DNA of 6,475 nt from Anaeromyxobacter sp. (GCA_020028115.1 JAHWYA010000210.1:1-6475), one strand, 5' to 3'; positions 1-6,433 are shown, counted from the stretch's first letter. The notes: a model not told the origin generated them from the letters alone. Numbers and translations are program-made.

Positions 1-32
1 CCCGCGAAAGGTCCCCGCCGCGTCCGGGGCTG

Positions 33-50
33 GGGCGCCGTGGCGCGCCC
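33..50 (-). terminator. Weak hairpin after the CDF transporter gene
   Basis: A perfect 6-bp inverted repeat (GGGCGC/GCGCCC, 6-nt loop) lies just beyond the stop codon of the minus-strand CDF gene. No run of T follows it, so a role in transcription termination is only possible, not shown. In sequence this GC-rich, short stems also arise by chance. The remaining bases of 1-62 hold no gene that I can recognise. Confidence 0.2.
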
Positions 51-62
51 GGAGCGGTGCGG

Positions 63-1004
63 CTACCCGGGCGCGCCCGGCTCGCGAGGGGGGTGCCGGT
101 CGAGCCCCTGATCCTGGAACGACGCGGGATCGTCCACCGCCTCGAGGTGCGTGAGGACCGTCGCGTTCGGGAGGGCGGCCGCGATCTCGAGCTCCACCTG
201 CTCGCACAGCGCGTGACCGCGCCGGACCGACCAGTCGCCCGGGACGAGGACGTGGAGCGTCACGAACCGCCGCGCGCCGGCCTGGCGCGTCCGGACCGCG
301 TGGAACAGGACCTCCGCGCCGGAGTGGCGCTCGAGCACGCGCGAGAGCGCGTCCTGCTCCGCGGCCGGGAGCGCGCGGTCGAGCAGGCCGAGCGCGGAGC
401 GCCGCACGAGCGTCACCCCCGTCCAGACGATGTGGGCCGCGACGGCGAGCGCGATGACGGGGTCGAGGATCGCGAGGCCCGTCACCCAGACGGCGCCGAT
501 CCCAGCGAGCACGCCCGCCGAGGTCCAGACGTCCGTCATGAGGTGGTGCGCGTCCGCCTCGAGCGCGACCGAGTGGTGGCGCCGCGCGGCGGCGAGGAGG
601 ACCCGCGCCACGCCGAGGTTCACGAGCGACGCGGCCACCGACACCGCGAGCCCGAGGCCGACGCTCTCGAGGGGCCGCGGCGCGAGGAGGCGCTGCACGG
701 CGGCGAACCCGATCCCGAGCGCGGCGGCGAAGATCAGGACGCCCTCGGCCCCGCTCGCGAAGTACTCGGCCTTGCCGTAGCCCCAGGCGTGCTCCTCGTC
801 CGGCGGACGCGCGGCGACGCCGAGCATGCCGAGCGTGAACGCCGCCGCCACGAGGTTCACGACCGACTCGAGCGCGTCGGAGAGCAGCCCGACCGAGCCG
901 GTGAGCCGGTACGCGAGCGTCTTCAGCGCGATGGTCGCGACCGCCGCGGCGATGGAGAGCCACGCGAAGCGCGCGAGCGAGCGGCGGGCGTCGGGGCGCT
1001 GCAC
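63..1004 (-). CDS. Cation diffusion facilitator (CDF) family metal transporter
   Basis: This 313-residue inner-membrane protein has the length and layout of bacterial CDF exporters, which move divalent metals out of the cytoplasm in exchange for protons. About six hydrophobic segments are visible, at roughly residues 12-32, 37-60, 85-104, 113-137, 155-175 and 177-200. They are followed by a soluble tail matching the CDF dimerisation domain, with a late HLEAVDDP segment at 286-293. Family hallmarks are SDALESVVN (42-50) in the second helix, HAWGYGKAE (72-80), DAHHLMTD (151-158) in the fifth helix and LDPVIAL near 180. The fifth helix keeps the metal-site pair H154 and D158. By my alignment, the matching second-helix positions are E46 and N50 instead of the usual His/Asp and Asp, so the metal (Zn, Fe, Mn or other) cannot be assigned. 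The GTG start fits the usual N-terminus but has no clear ribosome site. The gene lies 52 bp after the small membrane-protein gene on the same strand and is probably co-transcribed with it. Confidence 0.93.
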   Translation of the reverse strand: MQRPDARRSLARFAWLSIAAAVATIALKTLAYRLTGSVGLLSDALESVVNLVAAAFTLGMLGVAARPPDEEHAWGYGKAEYFASGAEGVLIFAAALGIGFAAVQRLLAPRPLESVGLGLAVSVAASLVNLGVARVLLAAARRHHSVALEADAHHLMTDVWTSAGVLAGIGAVWVTGLAILDPVIALAVAAHIVWTGVTLVRRSALGLLDRALPAAEQDALSRVLERHSGAEVLFHAVRTRQAGARRFVTLHVLVPGDWSVRRGHALCEQVELEIAAALPNATVLTHLEAVDDPASFQDQGLDRHPPREPGAPG

Positions 1005-1056
1005 GCGCGGCGTTTACCACGAACGCCGCCGGGCGTGGGCTGCGGCGAGGCGGGGG

Positions 1057-1344
1057 TCAGCGCGCGCGGCGCCGGTCGAACCGCGGGACGTCGTGGACCT
1101 CCGCCAGCGGGCGGAGGAACGCGAGGACGATCGCCTTCGCGCCGAGGACCACCTCGCCCGCGACGCAGGACAGGACGACCGTGGCGAGGATCGGCGCCGG
1201 CATGACGCCCGCCATGAAGAAGCCGGCGGCCGACATGACGACCGTGGAGATGATGAGCCAGCGGTCGCCGACGTCGAGCGGCGCGAGCTTCGGGGAGAGC
1301 TCGGTCACGCCATCCGCCCGGTTCCTGATCCACACCTCTTGCAT
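1057..1344 (-). CDS. Small two-helix membrane protein of unknown function
   Basis: This is a 95-residue protein that I cannot assign to a family with confidence. It has a polar N-terminus (about 1-27), a hydrophobic stretch covering about 29-78 that splits naturally into two helices around MPAP (48-51), and a basic tail ending RFDRRRAR. The segment VAGEVVLGAKA (61-71) loosely recalls the small two-helix 'transporter suffix' proteins, but that is only an impression. The ATG start is well supported: AGAGGG sits 6 nt upstream, and a sigma-70-like promoter lies at a suitable distance. Its position ahead of the CDF transporter gene suggests a shared transcript and possibly a membrane-related role. 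Confidence 0.75.
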   Translation of the reverse strand: MQEVWIRNRADGVTELSPKLAPLDVGDRWLIISTVVMSAAGFFMAGVMPAPILATVVLSCVAGEVVLGAKAIVLAFLRPLAEVHDVPRFDRRRAR

Positions 1345-1372
1345 CGCAGACCCTCTCGCTTGCTTCCCTTCT

Positions 1373-1400
1373 TGTATACGTCGGGTGCGACAATCTGCAA
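1373..1400 (-). promoter_or_regulatory. Sigma-70-like promoter for the 95-residue protein/CDF operon
   Basis: Read on the minus strand, TTGCAG (1400-1395) and TATACA (1378-1373) are separated by 16 bp. They match the -35 consensus at 4 of 6 positions and the -10 consensus at 4 of 6. A start of transcription near 1366 would give a leader of about 22 nt carrying the AGAGGG ribosome site (1356-1351) before the ATG at 1344. This is the most AT-rich spot in an otherwise very GC-rich region. Confidence 0.55.
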
Positions 1401-1431
1401 CGTCCCGAGCGCGCGGGACGCACCCGCGTCC
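1401..1431. repeat. Two overlapping inverted repeats in a divergent intergenic region
   Basis: CGTCCCG (1401-1407) pairs perfectly with CGGGACG (1414-1420) across a 6-nt loop. GGACGC (1416-1421) also pairs perfectly with GCGTCC (1426-1431) across a 4-nt loop. The two hairpins share the GGACG arm, so they exclude each other. The block sits directly upstream of the -35 box of the minus-strand promoter and 54 bp before the plus-strand start at 1485. It could be an operator or a leader element; no function is shown. Confidence 0.35.
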
Positions 1432-1484
1432 GTTGTATCCTCACGGGGCGGGCCTGGGTTCGAGGTCCCGCTCCGGGAGGGAGC

Positions 1485-2080
1485 ATGGCGGCGAAGCGCG
1501 CGTGGTTGATGGCTGTCGTCGCGTCGGCCGCGCTCGGTGCGATGCTCGCCCGGGCCGAGGCGATCGAGACGGGACAGCTCCTCCCCGACGCGACCCTCCG
1601 GAGGGCCGACGCAGGCTCCGCTCCGGTCGTCGACCGCGCGGCCCTCGCGACCGCCGTGTTGTTCTTCCGCGGCGGGCAGGAACGGTCGGAGGAGACCGTC
1701 CGGATGCTCGCCGCCTGCGCGCCTCGCCTCGCCGGCAAGCCCGTCCGGATCGTCGGCGTCGTGCCGGAGGACTCGGCCGCGGCGGCCCAGGCGGCGGTCG
1801 ACGCGGGCCGGCGACGTCGGCGCTCCCCGGCCACGACCCCGCCGGCGTCGCCCACCGGCACCTGTCCTTCGGCCGCAAGCTCCTGCAGGCGAAGGCCTAC
1901 GCGCAGGCGCACGACGCCGCGCGCAAGGCGATGGCCGCCGCGCCCTCGGGGGACGCGTGGCGGCTCGAGGCGGAGGTGTTCGCCGCGGAGGGCAAGTGCG
2001 CCGACGCGTCGAAGGCGTTCGACGCGGCCGTCACGCTCGACCCCAGGGGCGCCGCCGCCCGGCCGGCCTGCGGGCGCTAG
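1485..2080 (+). pseudogene. Frameshifted gene: secreted thioredoxin-fold/TPR protein
   Basis: The first half reads from the ATG at 1485, behind a strong GGGAGG ribosome site (1475-1480), for about 108 codons. A signal peptide is clear: K4R5, a hydrophobic core, and Ala-x-Ala cleavage options ending at A24 or A26. A thioredoxin/redoxin-like segment follows, with strands around AVLFFRGG and VRIVGVVPED. The usual CxxC position reads as a QERS-type segment, so no redox-active cysteine pair is present. After about 1808 this frame turns into arginine/proline runs, while the frame shifted by -1 becomes protein-like and continues to TAG at 2078-2080. That part holds a TPR-type helix pair, from FGRKLLQAKAYAQAHDAARKA through AWRLEAEVFAAEG to FDAAVTLDP. 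The change of frame fits the loss of one base, or of any non-multiple of three. The second half of the thioredoxin fold also appears to be missing, which points to a deletion. A sequencing error is the main alternative. The product was probably periplasmic; its function is unknown. Confidence 0.72.
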
Positions 2081-2117
2081 AGGGCTGGCGTCCGCACGTC
2101 CCCGCCGTCGCGCCCAC

Positions 2118-2213
2118 ATTTCGCCGATCAGGTTCCCCGATCGCGAGACGCTCCGCAGGCTCGGGCTCGATCCGGAGAAGGCGTACGGGCGCGCGGGGGA
2201 CGAGCCGCGCTGA
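2118..2213 (+). other. Short coding-like stretch, possible small gene or gene remnant
   Basis: One frame of this gap reads like real protein for about 31 codons, including RFPDRETLRRLGLDPEKAY and ending in GDEPR before TGA at 2211-2213. Nearly every third base is G or C, with a mixed, low-GC second position, as in true genes here. No ATG, GTG or TTG start is in place. The only nearby option is a rare ATT at 2118, and there is no convincing ribosome site. It is therefore more likely the tail of a decayed gene, or a piece left by the event that damaged the preceding gene, than an intact small gene. I do not recognise the family. Confidence 0.3.
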
Positions 2214-2224
2214 CGCACGTCAGC
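2209..2224. terminator. Perfect inverted repeat between convergent reading frames
   Basis: GCTGACG and CGTCAGC flank a 2-base centre. As RNA this gives a 6-bp stem with a GCAC loop. The repeat contains the TGA of the short plus-strand frame (2211-2213) and the TGA of the minus-strand acetyltransferase (2222-2220). Its place between converging frames suggests a bidirectional transcription end point. There is no T-run on either side, so it is not a classic intrinsic terminator. Confidence 0.4.
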
Positions 2225-2837
2225 CGCGCGCCGCGCCGCCGCCCTTCAGCCAGGCGGACAGCCAGCTCGGGATGAACGTCCCCGTCGGCTCCGGGCGCGG
2301 CGCGAGCTCGCGCGTCATGCGGATGAACACGCTCTCCGTCCCGCGCAGCGTCCGCTTTCCCATCCCGCGGACCTCGAACCCCATCCGCTGCCAGAACCGC
2401 AGCGCCCGGGGGTTCACCTCCTCGACGATGAGGTGGACGGCGCTGCCGCCCTGGGCGGCGACCCACTCCTCGAGGCGGTGGTAGACGCGGTCGCCGAGCT
2501 TCTGGCCGCGCAGCGTCGGCTCGAAGAGCAGGAGCCCGAGGTACCACTCCCTCGGTTTCGGGAAGTCCCGGATGACGTCCAGCACGCCCACGAGGTGCCC
2601 CGGCGCGTCGAAGAGGCCGATGACGAACTTGTCGTCCCGCGTCTTGCCCTTCGGGAGCGCGGCGAGGAGGTCCGCCGCCTCCGTCGGAGAGGGCGGCTGG
2701 CCGGTCACGAGCTCGAAGTAGTCGCGGCACCGGTCGTAAAACGCCTGGAGGTCCCCCTCGCGCCGCTCGTCGAGGCGGATCCCGAAGCAGCCGGTGAGCT
2801 CGAACACGTGCTCGGAGGGGTCCCGGAGGCGTGACAC
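2220..2837 (-). CDS. GNAT family N-acetyltransferase
   Basis: A 205-residue cytoplasmic protein with the GCN5-related acetyltransferase fold, which transfers an acetyl group from acetyl-CoA to an amine. The acetyl-CoA pyrophosphate loop is seen as LRGQKLGD (109-116; the R/Q-x-x-G-x-G/A motif in relaxed form). It is preceded by the strand WYLGLLLFEP (98-107) and followed by NPRALRFWQRMGFEVRG (142-158), the typical GNAT C-terminal helix and strand. The substrate cannot be read from the sequence. A C-terminal tail after about residue 178 extends past the core domain. The frame stays open further upstream to about 2999, but that part is arginine-rich antisense to another gene. I chose the GTG at 2837; a GTG at 2807 is also possible, and neither has a good ribosome site. 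The gene is divergent from the 54-codon gene at 2926. Confidence 0.88.
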   Translation of the reverse strand: MSRLRDPSEHVFELTGCFGIRLDERREGDLQAFYDRCRDYFELVTGQPPSPTEAADLLAALPKGKTRDDKFVIGLFDAPGHLVGVLDVIRDFPKPREWYLGLLLFEPTLRGQKLGDRVYHRLEEWVAAQGGSAVHLIVEEVNPRALRFWQRMGFEVRGMGKRTLRGTESVFIRMTRELAPRPEPTGTFIPSWLSAWLKGGGAARG

Positions 2838-2925
2838 GGCTCGACAGCGTAGCGCAGGCCGCTGGCGTTGTGACCTGGCGCGCGAGTAAGATGCCGCCGC
2901 CTTCTGGGGGAGCGGCTGAGGTGGA

Positions 2926-3090
2926 ATGAAGGGAATCATCACCGGCCGGGACGTGCTCCGGCACTCCATCACGATCCTCCGGCTGTGGGGCCCCGGCACC
3001 TACTTCCGCTGCATCTACGCGATGGTGACGCGCCGCTCCGTGACGTTCCTGCAGGTCATCCACGAGGGCGACCGCTACCCGATGGCGTAG
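2926..3090 (+). CDS. 54-residue hypothetical protein
   Basis: A short gene with strong coding signs: 53 of 54 sense codons end in G or C, there is an ATG start, and GAGGTG lies a few bases upstream (2918-2923). The protein is rich in Ile, Leu, Tyr and Arg. It begins MKGIITGRDVLRHS, has a central LRLWGPGTYFRCIYAMV (18-34) and ends in VIHEGDRYPMA. No signal peptide is evident, and the weakly hydrophobic centre is broken by basic residues, so it may be soluble or surface-associated with the membrane. I do not recognise the family. Its 3' end runs into the end of the oppositely oriented PlsC gene. It starts 88 bp from the divergent acetyltransferase gene. Confidence 0.68.
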   Translation: MKGIITGRDVLRHSITILRLWGPGTYFRCIYAMVTRRSVTFLQVIHEGDRYPMA

Positions 3091-3799
3091 CGAGCGCCGC
3101 CGCGATCCGCGCCCGCGTCTCCTCCCGGAGCCGGTCGACGTCGCCGGCGCCGAGCCCCGCCGTCGGGATCGGCGCGAGGATGCGCACGCGCACCGTCGCG
3201 GGCCTGATCCGCGCGCCGCCCGCGGGCATCGCCTCGCCCGCGCCGGTGATGGCGACGGGCACGATGGGCACCGCCGCGTCGATCGCGAGCTTGAAGGGCC
3301 CGGCGCGGAACGGCCGGAGCGTGCCGTCGCGGCTGCGCGTCCCCTCGGCGAACAGGCCGACGGGGATCCCGGCGTCGAGGTAGCGCCGCAGCCGGGCGAG
3401 CGCGGACGAGCCGCTCACCTTGTCCGCCCGGTCCACCGGGACGTGCCCGGCGAGGTGGAACGCCCAGCCGAGCCACGGGATCCGGAAGGCCTCCTCCTTG
3501 CCGATCCACTTCATCTCGCGCGGCAGCCGCGCGATGGCGAGCGCGTCCACGGCGGAGCGGTGGTTCGGGACGACGACGAACGTGGCGGGCGGCGGGGGCA
3601 GCGTCCCTTCCACCGTCACGCTCCAGTACGGGAACGGCGTGACGATGAGCTCGCCGAGCGCGCGGAGGGCGCGGCTCGCGAGCATCCGCTGCCGGTCGAA
3701 CGGCCACGTGACGAGCCGGACCGCGAGCGTCACCGGGAAGGTGAGCGACAGGACGAGCGCGGCGAAGGCGTAGAAGAGCGCGGTCGCGAGGGTGCGCAC
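3056..3799 (-). CDS. PlsC-like 1-acyl-sn-glycerol-3-phosphate acyltransferase
   Basis: A 247-residue membrane-associated acyltransferase, predicted to add the second acyl chain to lysophosphatidic acid and so make phosphatidic acid. All four family blocks are present in order. NHRSAVD (79-85) carries the catalytic H80-x4-D85 pair. GHVPVDR (118-124) and FAEGTRS (150-156) form the glycerol-phosphate binding site, and VPIVPVAI (177-184) is the fourth block. A hydrophobic N-terminal segment (about 5-33) should anchor it to the inner membrane. The GTG start directly follows the TGA of the zinc-site protein, with GGAG 6 nt before it, so translational coupling is likely. The last 11 codons lie opposite the 54-codon gene and lose the usual third-position GC bias (4 of 11 end in G or C). 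This suggests a run-on tail that is not functionally important. An acyltransferase for another lysophospholipid is possible. Confidence 0.9.
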   Translation of the reverse strand: MRTLATALFYAFAALVLSLTFPVTLAVRLVTWPFDRQRMLASRALRALGELIVTPFPYWSVTVEGTLPPPPATFVVVPNHRSAVDALAIARLPREMKWIGKEEAFRIPWLGWAFHLAGHVPVDRADKVSGSSALARLRRYLDAGIPVGLFAEGTRSRDGTLRPFRAGPFKLAIDAAVPIVPVAITGAGEAMPAGGARIRPATVRVRILAPIPTAGLGAGDVDRLREETRARIAAALATPSGSGRPRG

Positions 3800-3991
3800 T
3801 CACCACTCCGCCGGCCGGCAGTCCTCGCAGACGAGCATGAAGTGGCCGTACCACCTTCCGCAGAGCCGGCACAGCATCCGCTTGCAGGTCGCGCAGCGGG
3901 TGGCCTGGAGGCGGGGGACGGTCGCGCCGCAGGCCTCGCAGCGGACCTCCTCCGCCTCCCTCGTCCTCGCCCGGGCGCGCGCGCGGACCAC
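3800..3991 (-). CDS. 63-residue zinc-binding protein with four CxxC pairs (FYVE-like spacing)
   Basis: This small protein contains four CxxC pairs, at C18/C21, C33/C36, C41/C44 and C55/C58, enough for two zinc ions. The gaps between pairs are 11, 4 and 10 residues. The central TRCATCKRMLCRLCGRWY resembles the core of FYVE-type and related treble-clef fingers (CxxC-x4-CxxC); the match is by eye only and does not prove homology. The first 16 residues are basic and then acidic (VVRARARARTREAEEV). The GTG start at 3991 is the only good start after the ferritin-like gene's stop, 17 nt away, and has GAGG 7 nt upstream. The stop codon abuts the PlsC start. Zinc binding is a safe expectation. RNA, protein or lipid binding cannot be told apart from the sequence. 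Confidence 0.8.
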   Translation of the reverse strand: MVRARARARTREAEEVRCEACGATVPRLQATRCATCKRMLCRLCGRWYGHFMLVCEDCRPAEW

Positions 3992-4008
3992 GCCTCGACC
4001 TCGCGGCG

Positions 4009-4533
4009 CTAGTTGCCGGGATCGGAGCCCGGGTCGTCCGCCTCGTCCTCCTCGACGTCGGGGCCGGGCGGGAGCCTCTCGAGGCGGCTGCGGACGAGGC
4101 GGATGTGCTCCTCCTCCTCGTCGCGCAGCACGGCGAAGAGGTCCTTCACCTTGGGGTCCGTCACGGCGCCGAGCGCGCCGGTGAAGAAGTCGCGCGCCTT
4201 CTCCTCGGAGGCGAGCGCGACCTCCATCGCCTGCCGGCCGGACATGAACGGCCGCGGCTTCCCGCGGTCGGGCGCCTCGACGTCGTCGAGCAGCTCCTTG
4301 CGCACCCGCCGCGGCGCGTCCCCGAAGAGCGCGTGCCGGCGCGCGTTCAGCTCCGCGCAGTGCTTCGCCTCGTAGCCCGCCATGAGCCGGAACATGTCCT
4401 CCGCGTCGCCCGGGTAGCGCGCGCTCCCGACCTGCCGCACGAAGTCGTCGTACCGCTCCTTCGCCTCCTCCTCGATGGAGATGGCGAGGTCCAGCGCGTC
4501 CTTCAGGTCGAGGGTCTGGAAGTCGATGCTCAT
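4009..4533 (-). CDS. Ferritin-like (rubrerythrin-type) diiron protein
   Basis: A 174-residue four-helix protein whose two halves carry the same pattern. The first has ExxA-x3-Y (E21...Y28) followed by ExxH (E55...H58). The second has ExxA-x3-F (E110...F117) followed by ExxH (E140...H143). These are the carboxylate and histidine ligands expected for a diiron centre in the ferritin-like/rubrerythrin group. There is no rubredoxin CxxC domain. Likely roles are iron handling or peroxide reduction in the cytoplasm; the exact reaction is not readable. The tail (about 155-174) is acidic and Pro/Gly-rich (PDVEEDEADDPGSDPGN) and is probably disordered. The ATG start is certain, with GGAGGAG 7 nt upstream. 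This is the first gene of a tight operon with the zinc-site protein and PlsC, and it is divergent from fumarase across 231 bp. Confidence 0.9.
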   Translation of the reverse strand: MSIDFQTLDLKDALDLAISIEEEAKERYDDFVRQVGSARYPGDAEDMFRLMAGYEAKHCAELNARRHALFGDAPRRVRKELLDDVEAPDRGKPRPFMSGRQAMEVALASEEKARDFFTGALGAVTDPKVKDLFAVLRDEEEEHIRLVRSRLERLPPGPDVEEDEADDPGSDPGN

Positions 4534-4764
4534 CGAGGCGCTCCTCCGTGCGTGGCGGTTGGTCGCAGCTCCGTCCGAGGGGTCTAACGGGCCCGATCGC
4601 GCGGGGGAGGCCCCGGGCGGGGAGCGAGCGGGCGCACCGGGGGCAGGACGTCCGCCGCCGGCAGCCGCGATTCTGGACCGATCCGCGCCTCGACCCGGCG
4701 AGGGGAGGTGTGGTTTGCTGTCCGCCCCGAAACAACGAACCTTTCCACGAGGAGTGCGCCCGAC
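4534..4764. promoter_or_regulatory. Divergent intergenic region between ferritin-like and fumarase genes
   Basis: Both promoters for the flanking genes should lie in these 231 bp. The middle is extremely GC-rich, with several G or C runs. The part next to fumarase (about 4708-4745) is richer in A and T. Ribosome sites are clear on both ends: GGAGGAG on the minus strand (4547-4541) and GAGGAG on the plus strand (4749-4754). I could not find -35/-10 pairs or a regulator site good enough to name. Confidence 0.5.
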
Positions 4765-6390
4765 ATGCCCACGCCCGCGTTCCAGTACCAGGATCCCTTC
4801 CCGCTCTCGAAGGACGACACGAAGTACCGGCTCGTGACGAAGGAGGGGGTCTCGACCGCGACCTTCGACGGCAAGGAGATCCTGAAGGTGGATCCGTCGG
4901 CGCTCGTCCGCGTCGCCCGCGAGGCGATGCGCGAGTGCTCGTTCTTCCTGCGCCCGGCGCACAACGAGCAGGTCGCGAAGATCCTCGCCGACCCCGAGGC
5001 GTCGCAGAACGACAAGGGCGTCGCCCTCGCGTTCCTCCGCAACGCCGAGATCGCCGCCAAGGGCGAGCTGCCAATCTGCCAGGACACCGGCACCGCCACC
5101 ATCGTCGGCAAGAAGGGCCAGCAGGTCTGGACCGGCGTGAAGGACGAGCAGTTCCTGTCCGAGGGCGTGTTCCAGACGTACACGGGGGAGAACCTGCGCT
5201 ACTCGCAGACCGCCGCGCTCGACATGTACCAGGAGGTCAACACCGGCACGAACCTGCCGGCGCAGATCGACCTCTATGCGGCCGAGGGCAGCGAGTACAA
5301 GTTCCTCTTCGTCGCGAAGGGCGGCGGCTCCGCCAACAAGACGATGCTGTGGCAGGAGACGAAGGCGCTCCTCAACCCGGCGACGCTCGAGAAGTTCCTC
5401 GTCGACAAGATGAAGTACCTCGGCACGGCCGCCTGCCCGCCGTACCACATCGCGGTGGTGATCGGCGGCACCTCCGCCGAGACCTGTCTCAAGACCGTGA
5501 AGCTCGCCTCGACGAAGTACTTCGACGGGCTCCCGACGAAGGGGAACGAGCACGGCGTCGCGTTCCGCGACCTCCAGCTCGAGCAGAAGCTCCTCGAGGC
5601 GGCGAACAAGCTCGGCATCGGCGCGCAGTTCGGCGGCAAGTACTTCGCGCACGACATCCGCGTCGTCCGGCTGCCGCGCCACGGCGCGTCCTGCCCGGTC
5701 GCGATGGGCGTCTCCTGCTCCGCCGACCGGAACGTGAAGGCGAAGATCACGAAGGAGGGCGTGTTCATCGAGGAGCTCGATCACGCGCCCGAGCGGCTCA
5801 TCCCCGCCCAGTACAAGGGCGGCGCGAAGCACGCCCACGGCGTCCGCGTCGACCTCAACCGGCCGATGAAGGAGATCCTGGCCGAGCTCTCGAAGCACCC
5901 GGTCTCGACGCCGCTTCTCCTCACCGGCACGATCGTGGTCGGGCGCGACATCGCGCACGCGAAGTTCAAGGAGATCCTCGACGCCGGGAAGCCGGTCCCC
6001 GAGTACCTCCTCAAGTACCCGATCTACTACGCCGGCCCGGCGAAGACCCCGAAGGGCAAGGCCTCGGGCTCGTTCGGTCCGACCACCGCCGGCCGCATGG
6101 ACTCGTACGTCGACCTGCTCCAGTCGAAGGGCGCGTCGATGGTGATGATCGCGAAGGGCAACCGGTCGCAGCAGGTCACCGACGCGTGCAAGAAGTACGG
6201 CGGCTTCTACCTCGGGTCGATCGGCGGTCCCGCCGCGGTCCTCGCGGAGGAGAACATCAAGAAGGTCGAGTGCATCGACTTCCCCGAGCTCGGCATGGAG
6301 GCGGTCTGGAAGATCGAGGTCGTCGACTTCCCGGCCTTCATCCTCGTCGACGACAAGGGGAACGACTTCTTCAAGAGACTGGGCGTGTAA
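4765..6390 (+). CDS. fumA: Class I fumarate hydratase (4Fe-4S, FumA/FumB type)
   Basis: Interconverts fumarate and L-malate in the TCA cycle (or the reverse reductive branch) in the cytoplasm. The 541 residues agree closely, end to end, with enterobacterial FumA from memory, including [93 protein letters not shown] and [13 protein letters not shown]. The cysteines expected to hold the iron-sulfur cluster are C105, C224 and C318, at the same numbering as in E. coli FumA. The large catalytic domain covers about 45-325 and the C-terminal beta domain about 360-535. The ATG at 4765 is preferred because it starts at the family's usual N-terminus; a GTG at 4708 would add 19 unrelated residues. GAGGAG lies 10 nt upstream. 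The C-terminus lacks the Cys-containing extension of the E. coli enzyme. A one-gene transcript is likely. Enzymes of this class are typically oxygen- and superoxide-sensitive. The symbol follows the E. coli homologue. Confidence 0.97.
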   Translation: MPTPAFQYQDPFPLSKDDTKYRLVTKEGVSTATFDGKEILKVDPSALVRVAREAMRECSFFLRPAHNEQVAKILADPEASQNDKGVALAFLRNAEIAAKGELPICQDTGTATIVGKKGQQVWTGVKDEQFLSEGVFQTYTGENLRYSQTAALDMYQEVNTGTNLPAQIDLYAAEGSEYKFLFVAKGGGSANKTMLWQETKALLNPATLEKFLVDKMKYLGTAACPPYHIAVVIGGTSAETCLKTVKLASTKYFDGLPTKGNEHGVAFRDLQLEQKLLEAANKLGIGAQFGGKYFAHDIRVVRLPRHGASCPVAMGVSCSADRNVKAKITKEGVFIEELDHAPERLIPAQYKGGAKHAHGVRVDLNRPMKEILAELSKHPVSTPLLLTGTIVVGRDIAHAKFKEILDAGKPVPEYLLKYPIYYAGPAKTPKGKASGSFGPTTAGRMDSYVDLLQSKGASMVMIAKGNRSQQVTDACKKYGGFYLGSIGGPAAVLAEENIKKVECIDFPELGMEAVWKIEVVDFPAFILVDDKGNDFFKRLGV

Positions 6391-6401
6391 ACACCGGCGG
6401 G

Positions 6402-6419
6402 TGGCGGCTTCGGCCGCCA
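6402..6419 (+). terminator. UUCG-capped hairpin after fumarase
   Basis: TGGCGGC and GCCGCCA form a perfect 7-bp stem closed by a TTCG tetraloop, 11 nt after the fumarase stop codon. The stem and stable tetraloop fit a terminator or an mRNA 3'-end protector. No T-run follows, as is common in very GC-rich genomes, so termination is likely but not certain. Confidence 0.6.
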
Positions 6420-6433
6420 GCCGTCGCGGGAAA

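Noticed and set aside
67..80. A perfect 14-bp palindrome, CCGGGCGCGCCCGG, at the end of the CDF gene.
   Set aside because: It encodes the last Pro/Gly-Ala-Pro-Gly residues and is all G and C, so it is easily explained by base composition; no functional sign.
57..1205. A long plus-strand frame across the CDF transporter gene.
   Set aside because: Arg/Glu-rich mirror of a clear minus-strand gene; no family features.
2838..2999. A longer N-terminus for the GNAT acetyltransferase.
   Set aside because: The extra residues are antisense to the 54-codon gene and its leader, and the acetyltransferase domain is complete without them.
4708..4764. An upstream GTG start for fumarase with a good ribosome-like GAGGGGAGG before it.
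   Set aside because: It would add 19 residues absent from known class I fumarases, while the ATG at 4765 gives the family's normal N-terminus.
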